Shown here one piece after another: positions 9,997 through 19,329 of a DNA stretch of 64,000 nt. The position numbers and the translations under genes are program-made. Every line of letters begins with the position of its first letter. Position 1 is the first letter of the stretch. Location of the stretch: assembly GCA_946965045.2 (NCBI GenBank), contig OX337236.1:2232001-2296000 (forward strand), given 5' to 3'. Below the pieces are notes generated by a model. That model saw nothing but the letters and a program-made list of their open reading frames with translations, did not search any database and was not told where the DNA came from. This DNA comes from Epithemia pelagica (Eukaryota > Bacillariophyta > Bacillariophyceae > Surirellales > Surirellaceae).

Positions 9997-10858
9997 CCAT
10001 GGCGACGGCATCCGTCTGGGCAGTTGTCGAAACCACATTGACGGCGAGCGTGTCCCTCCGCTTGGCAGCCGGGATCCACAAACAGCCAAGACCATGATTT
10101 CGCCAAGTTGGTGGTGCAGTGTCCAAGCAAAGCAAAAGTGAAGGTCAAAGAGGAATCGGATGAATCGACCCCTCTGTAACACGGTGAACTGTGAAAGAAG
10201 ATACCAAAAACGACCAAACAATAAAAAACAAAGATCCACATTATCACTAATGGCATGGATTTGATCCGCGACCGACATAGTTCGCGACCACGAATTCCTG
10301 TTCAAGCGGGACTCGAATGTGGATCGATGGCGTCACGGACTTGACCGAACCTGATTGGCTCTGTGGAGGCAAACTGTGACGCAGAACTATGGATTACGTG
10401 GCCAACCAACACACCCGGTGGGGTGTCATTCGTCTCTTTCTTCGGATTTGGATCGTCCTACAGTGAGCGTACAAGGAGCGACACGACGACCAACTGGAAG
10501 GTGTCATTGACACCCCATTTCTTGACACTCTTGATGTTATAAGGTACCACTGGTGTGCAACGAAGACCAACCAATCGGCTTCGAGACATCCCAATCGCCC
10601 ATTCCGTTGGATGGAGGAAAAGAACGCGAGAGTGGCCAACCGAACGTCACCTTTGATCCATTCCCAATTGCCTTTTTTTGTTCGTTTTGCGCCTTGTTGG
10701 ATCGGAACTTTTGAGTTTTGAGGTCCCTCTGACAGTCCCTCCCTCACAATTCGCCCTTTTGCAAATCAATCAATACATGTACATTCATAGTCTTGTTGTT
10801 GTTGTCAAGTCCCTCTTTTGTTGATTCTGACCAACCAAGTCACACTATACATACTATC
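9997..10858. promoter_or_regulatory. shared upstream region of divergent DXO-like and PGAM genes
   Basis: About 860 bp between two divergent start codons. The part 9997-10305 is open in the DXO frame and could be 5' leader or a weak N-terminal extension. The rest shows no protein-like frame. Confidence 0.45.
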
Positions 10859-12457
10859 ATGATCCGCCCATATCCTTCCTCCTCCTCGTCGGTGGCAGTA
10901 CCTCGCATCTTGTGGCAACAGTGGCAAACCAAACGTGCATGTTCCTGGTCCGTTTGGCCGGCCAGTAATCCTCCAGGAGGGGCATTCTTCTTCTCGTCCA
11001 CGTCCACCACTCCCAATCACAACGATGATCATCGTGTCGAACCATCCGACCGCCATGACCAGCAAAAACCCAAAAATGGTGGCTACCAATTGTGCTTTGT
11101 GCGACATGGTCAATCGACGTGGAATCGGGACAATCGCTTTATTGGGTGGACCGATACACCCTTGACGGACGATGGCGTGGTGGAAGCCCGTGTTGCGGGC
11201 CAAATGTTGTATCAAGCTGGGTTGCGACAATTTGATCAAGTCCATACATCGTGGTTGCGTCGAAGCATTCGAACGGCCAATTTGGTACTCATGGAATTGG
11301 GTCAAGAATATTTACCCATGCACAAGGATTGGCGTCTCAACGAACGGCATTATGGGGCCCTGGTGGGGTTGGATAAGAAACAAGTCGTCCGACAGTATGG
11401 TGCCGATCAAGTCAAGCAATGGCGACGATCCTTTGATCAGGCGCCACCGCCCATGCCACTCGATCATCCCTATCATCCGGCGCGCGATGCTCGATATCAA
11501 CAGGTAAGTCGTCAAACGTATTCGCAATCAATTGCTTTGTGATATATTCATGCAGGTTGGCGGAAACGACAGCAACGCAGACAAGTGCCACGGTCCTTGA
11601 TTGTGTCGAATGACTCTTCCACGCACACTGTTGACGGCAGACCCCTGCTCACATGCCATTTGATTTTTCTGACGTCTTGATTATTACAGATGTTGGATCG
11701 ATTGCCTCAGTCGGAATCCTTGAAGGATACCTTGGCTCGTTCCAAACGATATTGGGAAGAAGTGTTGGTTCCCGCTGTGCGCGACCAACAGCAATCTGTC
11801 CTGGTGATTGGTCACGAAAACAATTTGCGTTCCTTACTCATGCATTTGGAAGATTTGACACCGGAACAAGTCTTGCATTTGAATCTACCTCGCGCCGTTC
11901 CCTTGGTGTATCGTCTTGATTTGGAAACCATGAAACCATTGGAGGAGGACCAACACCAAAAAGACGCGGCGGCAGCACCCGAGGCGTCACGCGATGTCGC
12001 TACGGAATTTTTGCGGGGTACCTGGTTGGGAGGCGATGATGCCGTGTCCCAAATTTTGCATCGTGACCATGTGCAAGTCTACGATACGCAAGTGGAAGAA
12101 AATCTGGAAACAACCAGTGTGTCCACCGAACAAACCCAACGACAAAAATGGGCCGCCTGGATGAAGTCGGTCACAGTCAAGAAACCAACACCGCAGCAAG
12201 CCGAAACAGGGGCCACCACACCCAATGACCAGAACGATTCTTCCCAACAGGGGAAAACGGTTGAAAACGATGATGAAGACGAAGTCTTGTTGCAACAAGG
12301 GTATGCGGCCTCGACCCGTGTGGCGGCACCGGTACCAGGAGGGGAAATTGATTATCACTTTACCGAACTTTCGCAGTCTCCACCTCCTCGAAAAGAACTC
12401 AATGGTTTACACTCGAGCCCACGACCGCAAACTGCCACCACGTCCGCTTCGGCATGA
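10859..12457 (+). CDS. PGAM: phosphoglycerate mutase, cofactor-dependent type, probable organelle form
   Basis: Two exons, 10859-11503 and 11690-12457, joined across a phase-0 GT-AG intron (GTAAGT ... TTACAG); about 470 aa. It interconverts 3- and 2-phosphoglycerate. The catalytic FVRHGQSTWN lies near residue 82. It is followed by FIGWTDTPLT, SWLRRSIRTA, LNERHYGALVGL and, in exon 2, the second histidine in IGHENNLRSLL, then LNLPRAVPLVYRLD. The first about 50 residues are Ser/Arg/Trp-rich with no acidic residues, like a mitochondrial presequence. This fits the known mitochondrial lower glycolysis of diatoms, but targeting is inferred. A C-terminal extension of about 170 residues, rich in Gln, Thr, Glu and Asp, goes beyond the normal roughly 250-aa enzyme and is unrecognised. 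Confidence 0.9.
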
Positions 12458-12937
12458 AACAATGGATGGACTGTCCATGAGACAAATGTTGTGTATTGTG
12501 TTGAATGACCAAATGACTGGAGAGACACGATCGTTTGTTCGACCATGAAAGAACATGAAGCTTACAAGGAATACAGCACAATGCCAACGTTAAGAAAGAT
12601 GAAGGCTTTTATTGAATCGAGATGCCTAAACTTGTCGCGCTGACAAAGCAAACACTTGCTCTGGCGGACAGGGTGTCGATCTATCAGATTCTTAACTTCA
12701 GCTAGTCTCTTTGAGGTGTTAGAAGCTATTAGAAAGTAATTAACTTAGCATGAGATGCTGATTCTCAAACCAGAAAGCGTCAGGAGCAGTACCATTTTAT
12801 TCACGTGGTACTTGCCATAGAAGGATTAACACAATGTGACGTCGGTTCGCGTATTTGCTTCCCACATTATCAAGAGCAAAGTTTTGTGTTTCCTTTGATA
12901 GCCAACGCTCTCTTGTCCTCTCACTGTTCTAAGTCTC
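12458..12937. other. convergent 3' intergenic region
   Basis: About 480 bp between the PGAM and FCF1 3' ends, with no gene seen. The frames here are short and of poor composition. Confidence 0.5.
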
Positions 12938-13680
12938 TCATGGTGGCGCTCCAAACGCTTCTGGCATTCGTTCAACCGTATACTTATATCCAGCAATATA
13001 CATGCAGGGTACGCCAGGAATTTTGCGTATCCGTCCTCGTAATTCCTTGTCGCAAGTAGCGACAATAAAGCATTTCCATTGTGTCACCATTTTGACTAAG
13101 CAATCATCCGCGTAACAACCCTTGCAGGTACAAGGTATCCGTTCAAAACGGGGATCCTTGGCCAACTTCAAGGCAACCTTGTATTTGCCTCCCAACTTTT
13201 CCAATTCTCCCATGACACAATCTGTGATGCACGGTGTGCATTTGGCCAACAAACAATCCATCATGGAACGAACCATATCCAACTTCTTTCTGTGTCACGA
13301 TAAAAGAAACAGAACAGAGACAAGAAAAAGCACGGCAACGCAACACCAAACAAATGAGTTCATCAAGGGTCCCATTCTATTCCAAATACAGCATGTTTGT
13401 CTTGAGTCTCCGAATAAGAAACAGATGGACAAACGCACCGAATGGAAAAATTAATAAAGTTGGTATCGACCAAGACATGGTAGGGTGGACCCAACTGAGT
13501 ATTGTATTGGAAAAAGAGGGCCGAGTTGGCTTGTTCGACATGACGAGCTTCCGTTCGATGTTTCTGAACTTGCCGCTGTTTTTCTTGTGCCTTTACCAGA
13601 TTTTCTTGCACCCTTGTATCCTTGGGGCTAATAATCTTTTTGGCAACGGCAAATTTTCGAGATTTCTTGGCCTTGCCCAT
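12938..13680 (-). CDS. FCF1: FCF1, PIN-domain rRNA-processing factor
   Basis: Two exons on the minus strand: 13680-13439 and 13289-12938. The intron at 13290-13438 (149 nt, GTGCGT ... ACACAG) splits an Arg codon in FSIRKKLD. The product is 197 aa; the human protein is 198. The start [11 protein letters not shown] is the family start. Conserved stretches follow: [24 protein letters not shown] (PIN Asp), [35 protein letters not shown] (PIN Asp pair), IVATCDKEL and [13 protein letters not shown], ending in FGAPP. FCF1/Utp24 acts in the small-subunit processome in the nucleolus and cleaves pre-rRNA near the 18S 5' end. Only the joined form is complete. Confidence 0.95.
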
Positions 13681-14753
13681 GCTCGTAAATGCTGGATTCA
13701 GCGATAGAATGTAGACCAAAGAAAGCGAGCTTTGATGACGGTGGTTGTCGTCTTTTGTTCCCTCTTGTATTTCAAGTCAAAACACACAGCACTGACTGTG
13801 ACAATCAGATCGACCAAAACACTGCTTGAACTTGAAGGAAAAGGTCCTTTTCGTCTCTCTTGGGGATTTGTTAGACGGTCCAAATCGAATGGTTTGTCAT
13901 GTAGATTGTAGATGTCGTCGATCGATTGTCGAGGCAACCGATGGTGTGGCGAGTGGACGCATCGGGCGAAGGTCTGACCGTAGAAGTCTGAGTCGTGGAT
14001 GTGACGCAGTCTTTAGGTACTCTCATATCTTTTACAAGTAGATAGGCCTCGGATTTGAGTTTGAAGGCCTGGGCCATTCGGCCGACCCTACACACGTTAA
14101 CAATATGATGGCCTTGTGTAGTAGCTATTTTGTCTCATCGAATACTGAAACGCCACTTTCGGGATTCGGGAGGCCCTTGCTAAACTATTCTAGGCAACCG
14201 GGGGAGGTCCCTTGTGCTTGCACAACATCTTCCACGCATGGTCTTTTTTCACGCACCGCCTTGACTGTGCACACCCCCTCTCCACAACCCTCAACCCCTC
14301 CTCCCACCACCGTAGTGGTTCAGTTATGAGCCTCTCTGCGTCGGTTAGAACCGCCTTCGCCAAAGATGCTGCGGCATTGCTCCATCTATGGACGCCGCAC
14401 TGATAACCGCATCATAGCAACCATTTGTCTTCAGCCTCATCGTGGTAGTTAGGTTCCTGAAAAGTTGTGCTTGAGCAAGGCGTGCAATGGAGAACTTGTA
14501 AAGAGTGTATTCCATTTTATAGAGATGGAGCGATTATCTCTCTACCTCGTAGCTAGGAGTACACCATTGTAAAGTGAGCCTTTACCTAGGAGTACGTAGG
14601 AGTACTACTCCTACCTACCTACCTACTCCTACCATATATGGTAGCTACTAGTAGAGGTAGCTGCAGAAAGACCATCGGCTAGCTGACTTCCACGTGGCGT
14701 TCCACAGGTCTTTCCCCGCAGTCTCACATCCAGACAAACAACCGAAAGTGACC
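13681..14753. other. intergenic region holding the inverted repeat copy
   Basis: About 1.07 kb between the divergent FCF1 and SEC61B starts. The middle (14150-14518) is the inverted dispersed repeat. 14560-14680 is a low-complexity run of TAGGAGTA/CTACTCC pieces. No gene is seen. Confidence 0.5.
14150..14518 (-). repeat. dispersed repeat, inverted diverged copy
   Basis: The reverse complement of this block aligns by eye to 7487-8005. It runs from AATGGAATACACTC through the GATGCTGCGGCAT core and the AGCACAAGGGACCTCC stretch to the CCTCCCGAA end. It has one copy of the unit that is doubled at 7536-7852. Divergence is clearly visible, so this is an older copy or a related family member. Confidence 0.7.
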
Positions 14754-15235
14754 ATGGTACGTCTTTGCTATCAACGCTGCGGATAAACTCTATAGCATTC
14801 GTTCAAAAATGACTGCCCATGGCCTGTTCTCCACTTTGTGATATGTCCTTGAACCATAGTGAATGGTATTGAATGGAATTCGACGTGTATGATGATCCTG
14901 TGGTCGACGACTCGACGCATTGTGTCGCTGCGTGGGTTTGTTGCATTTCCCTTGTGTCTTGTCTCTGTTTCTAACGTCTTTTTACCACGTTCATATCAAT
15001 CGCCTTATTCCTTGACTTCTTTATCTTTGTCCAGGCACCCGCACAACGACGAGCACGAGCACCTGGTGGCGGTGGAGGCCGTCCGCAAGGAGGTGCCGGA
15101 ACCAACATTTTGCAATTCTATACCGATGACTCTCCAGGTATTCAAGTGGGTCCCACGACCGTCTTGATTGCTTCCCTTTCCTTTGTGGGGATTGTGGTGT
15201 TGTTACACATTATTGGAAAATTCCGGTCTTCGTAG
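14754..15235 (+). CDS. SEC61B: Sec61 beta subunit of the ER translocon
   Basis: Two exons: 14754-14756, the ATG only, and 15035-15235. The intron at 14757-15034 (278 nt) starts GTACGT and ends TTTGTCCAG. The product is 67 aa. It has a short Arg/Gly/Ala-rich cytosolic part (APGGGGGRPQGGAG), then ILQFYTDDSPGIQVGPTTV, which is the Sec61 beta signature, then one tail-anchor TM segment (about residues 43-62) and a short basic end. It is the small tail-anchored subunit of the Sec61 channel for co-translational import into the ER. It is shorter than the 80-100 aa of animals and fungi because the N-terminus is trimmed. An alternative start inside exon 2 is not available, since no ATG precedes the conserved part. 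Family call very sure, one-codon exon likely. Confidence 0.88.
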
Positions 15236-16444
15236 GAGAAACTGTGTGAAAGGAAACACTATCTATACTCGGTCATTGGTTGGCATTTGGCCGTTTGGAG
15301 TGAAAAGGCAGAATTTTGGGCCGCGGCTTATTGAGCGATGCAACGTCGATAACTGTTCATTATCAATCAAGATAGAACAATTTATGTGTATGCTAATCCA
15401 CACTTTGAATGGGGAGTTTCATTCCGACAAGACTATCTCGTTCAGTCGTTGTTGTGCACAAACCGATCTGGTTGATTCGGTTTTGGATCAGCGTGTCTGC
15501 AAGAGTGTTGACGATGCAAAGTGATGATACTGTGACTGTCCGTGTCTTTTTACGACTCTCTAGTAGATTGCATCGGAAGATCGGTCTGTCTGCAGCACTC
15601 GTTCGCCAACTGAAGTATTCAAAGATGACATGCGACAGATAACCTCAACTTCATGTGACATCCTGTCATCCTAGCTGTCCAACGCCCAAACAGGTCTAAC
15701 GATCGCCTGGGGAAGTCAAATCCCATTTACGTGCTTTCACAGAAATGTTTGACCTTTCCGGTCCTTCGAACGTCTCTCCCTGGGCTGAAAATAGAAAGTC
15801 ATGAAAAACTGATTCAAAACAAAATGACACTCCTACTCCTAGAGAGAACAAACGTTGCCAATAGTGGAGTAGGAGCAGTTTGCGAGTTGCAAGAGCAACA
15901 TTGGGGATGTGTGGGGGTAGGGAGGGTAGCCCAGATACCTACCTGTACTCCAGTCGCCTTACCTCTGTCTTTGTATTCAAGGCTTGAATACATGCGTGCG
16001 TCTCTTAGGGGAGATACAAAAATGTGAGTTGTGAGTTGTGAGTTGTGAGCTACGAGAGTTGTGAGTTGTGAGTTGGAAGCTATGCATGCTATCCATGATA
16101 GGTATGCTAGGTGTCCCAACAGCCCCTAGTACGGTCATAAGCTAGATTTGTAGGAGTAAATGAGAGTTTATGACAAAAAATTGAGAGAACTGTTATATCA
16201 CCCAGCTTGCCTCCCACTAAGATTCCAATTGCAAAGATAAGAATTTCTACACGATGCAACAATGGAGGTATAAGAACACTTCTTTTCACATGTATGTCCT
16301 AGCTAGCCTCCAACTAAGTTGCCAATTGGAAAAATTGGAATATACTACAAGAAACAACAACGGGAGTACAAGATCATTTCATTTCACATGCATGTCCTAA
16401 TAGTATGTAGTAAGTGTTATTGCTATGTAAGAAGTTTCTTTCCC
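15236..16444. other. intergenic region with short repeats
   Basis: About 1.2 kb without a protein-like frame. It holds a GAGTTGTGAGTT-type microrepeat near 16022-16078 and a diverged tandem pair of roughly 100-bp units near 16203-16400 (landmarks CTCC.ACTAAG.TTCCAATTG and TTTCACATG.ATGTCCTA in each). Confidence 0.5.
16022..16078. repeat. GTGAGTT microrepeat
   Basis: Several near-perfect copies of GTGAGTT(GT) in a row, interrupted once by GCTACGAGA. Simple-sequence expansion. Confidence 0.8.
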
Positions 16445-18546
16445 TCACTTTGGACTGACATCATGTTGCAGCTCACGAACAACTTTCACCACTTCTGCTT
16501 CAACCCATCGCTTTTCCATGAATGACCTCGTATGCTCTCTGCTCAATTTTTGCAAACATGTTGCTTCACAATGATATTGGGAAATCGTGTTATAATTAAA
16601 GTTCTTTTTTTCTTTCCAATTATGACGTATGGTATTCTGTCCATATTCAATTCTTTTGCCACATCCCTGACAAGTTGGCCTTGGACCACGGCTTTGTATG
16701 TTCTCTCGTAATGAAAAGCCATGTGGAATGCGTTGCTTTGATGCACTTTTGGGTTTTTGCTTACTTACGTTGTCACTTTCTTCACTGCTCTCTGCTTTCC
16801 TTTTCCTTTTGTCGTCCTTGCCTTTCATTTTGTGTTTCCTTTGTTGTGACAAAATTTCGCTTGAGAGTTTTGTCAATGATTCTCCTATATCTCGCGGTAC
16901 ACGATCAGATCTCTCAACATCTTTTTTGTTTGCTTGGTTGAAGAACGTGGGTATTGCGCATATTGTAAAGGCATTCCTCTTGCAGAGTTTCTTCTGTCGC
17001 ACTCGAACCTGTTAACAAACTTCCATGCATTAAGTACTGCTTCATTGACGCTCATTTTCCGGTTTCTTACTAGAAATAGATCCTGAAACTGCTTTCCAAC
17101 ATTTTCTTGTGCATTTGTTGACGACGATAGTTTGGAAAATCTGTCAGCCTGTGATGATGTAAAATTTTGGCAGGCAGGGAAGAATGTTTGTGCTCTGTCC
17201 GGATGTAAATACCAACGAAGCCACGGCATAGCTTTTGGGAAATGTTGCATCATTTTCTGACACGCATTCCAATAGTGATGGAACTTTGATTTGACGTTGG
17301 TAAAGGTATGGATTAGTTTGCAAAAATCACCCTTTTTTGAAGGTGGGACCACAGCACCATTTTGCTCAATGCGAGTTACAGACCGTTCAAAGTGGACGTT
17401 GCATTTTTGCAGAAATGCTAACAAATCTTTTTTGTCGATTGCTTTGTCACCAAGTGTTATTGTGGCATGGTCGTAGAGTTCATCCATAAAAGACATCCCA
17501 AGAGCATCTGACCAATCTACAGTGACTCCTGGGAAAATTGCTGCAAAGGATTGCCAAGACGTGTTAATTGAATCTCCATAGCTATGAAAAAGGCTTCTCC
17601 AATGTGATCCATAATGCTTTTTGCTCCTTCCAAAAATTAATGAGATTAGAACTGGCACCCATCTTTCAAGGATGAAATCATATGCCAAAATAAAATGAAC
17701 GTCAATTGTTCCTGTGAATTCAGGATCATCAATGACTCCTTCAACAGTATCAGATTGCATTCCGCTATTTGCTTCATGTAGGATTTCTCTCATGTAATTG
17801 CTTTGCAACGTTATAATCGCTTCATCTAGCTTCACAAGCTCGGCTTTTACTATAAAAGTTTTTTCTGGTAAATCCTTTGTAAATTGGAGCAAGGAACCAA
17901 TGCTGCCATGAATCCCCTGTGCTTTGATGGGTGTACGTCCAAGTGTCTTATGCCGAAGGTACTTAACACGGTTAATAGTGCTAAATGCATCATATAAGGC
18001 AACAACAGAATCATTTGTCAATGACCCCATTTGGAGTTTCTGGGGACCAAGGGAAGGGTTGGCAGTAACAATTTCATTAAACTGTTCGACTGCGTGGGGA
18101 GATGGTTTTGTTACTGGTGGGTTGGGATGATTGTGTGACCCTTTATGCTCAATCAACCACTGCTTCTTGTCTTTGATGAACTCACAAACAATCATGCATG
18201 GGACATCTTCTTTATTCTGTGATCGTGAGTTTCCCTGTTGGATTCCACCAGTACATGCAATCCATTTCAGAGGTAGCTCAGGATGAATCGGACAAACATA
18301 CTTTGCAGGACGTGGCGGGGCACCGAGTTTTTTGGATTTTGGTTGCATTGGTCTTTGCAGAAAATTACATTTTGGATCTTGACATGCCATCACACCAAGA
18401 CAATACAAATACCGTTTTGAATTCCCATTTGAATGTGTCTTGGTATATAGATGACATAATGCATATCCAAAGTATGGCTTACCATCATTGGACAAAAGGC
18501 CGGTGTCTAAGAGATACTTAGTATTCCCGTTTGGCCAATACACATC
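16445..18546 (-). pseudogene. 3' part of a MULE/GCM-like transposase gene, cut by a Copia element and frameshifted
   Basis: Minus-strand coding sequence running from the retrotransposon target site at 18546 to a TGA at 16445. It reads VYWPNGNTKYLLD first. A zinc-binding GCM/FLYWCH-like stretch follows, with scattered Cys and the WLIEHKGSHNHP signature. Next is a transposase-like core (GTIDVHFILAYDF..RWVPVLISLI, then VDWSDALGMSF as candidate acidic residues). A lysine-rich linker leads to a Cys/His cluster near the end (TCQGCGKR ... YHCEATC). The frame breaks once at the T6 run 16922-16927: one extra base there would join KQTK to KDVERSDR in frame. The break could be decay or a consensus error. 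The 5' part is at 26931-27472, and the two halves are in phase once one copy of the target duplication is removed. MULE assignment is moderately sure. Confidence 0.6.
18542..18546. repeat. target-site duplication ACATC, left copy
   Basis: Matches ACATC at 26931-26935 on the other side of the element. Five base pairs is the usual length for Copia integrases. Confidence 0.9.
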
Positions 18547-19329
18547 TATTACAATTCTTTCTGAATCGTAGGGACATTGATGCTCGGTAGAGCAGACAAT
18601 CAGGTAGGTCACCAACCGATACAAGCTTCTCAGGGTCAGAGAAGCAAGCAAGTCGAAGTCTATCAGAAGGATAGTCGGGACACAAAAGAGGATGTGATAA
18701 ATGGTGATATTGTTAGATTGTGTGTTGATTACTACGATAGGTCTACGTGAAATGTTCGGTCCTGCCAAGGGTCATGTGTCATAGGTTCTTGGCGGCAACA
18801 GGTTTGGAATAGTTGGAGTTGATTCATGTGATGTATATGACATGTATATGTGGGCGGATAACATATACAGGGTCAACAGCTCTTGCTTTGGGTTGGCATA
18901 GTTGTTTTCATGGCGCGCAGCTTGTTGACAATTTGGAGATTGTGGGAATGGAAATATGGTCTCGCGTGATCGTGTGTCGTGCTTGGGATACTTAGACCGT
19001 TGGATCGGATAGATGCCGATAGCGCTCGGATGTCGCTTGGGCGCGCTCGATGATTTCGGGCGCGTACGCTTAGGGCGTTAGTATAATGTCCGAGCAACGG
19101 CCAAATTTATGTCCGTTGTAATACCGCACGACCCAGTTTAGTCTTGAGAGTGAGTTCGTCAATCTATTCTCACTTTTCATGATTTGCGAAGAAATATAGG
19201 TCGATATAGCGCGAAGCTAGGAAACATAGCTCGAAGCTAGAGGGCATGATGCGATAGCACGAGGCTATGTGACATGGGGAATCGATGAGATGTAGAATCT
19301 AACCACCATAGACGGTGAGAATTCTAACA
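18547..19329 (-). repeat. 3' LTR of element 1
   Basis: 783 bp. On the sense strand it begins TGTTAGAATTC and ends GTAATA, that is TG...TA instead of TG...CA. The first six bases also supply the stop codon of gag-pol. The LTR drives a spurious N-terminal extension of the neighbouring transposase frame. Confidence 0.93.

Noticed and set aside
18547-18768. N-terminal 74 codons of the long minus frame 16885-18768
   Set aside because: They lie in the LTR and occur again at 26142-26369; a fusion by insertion, not part of the host protein.
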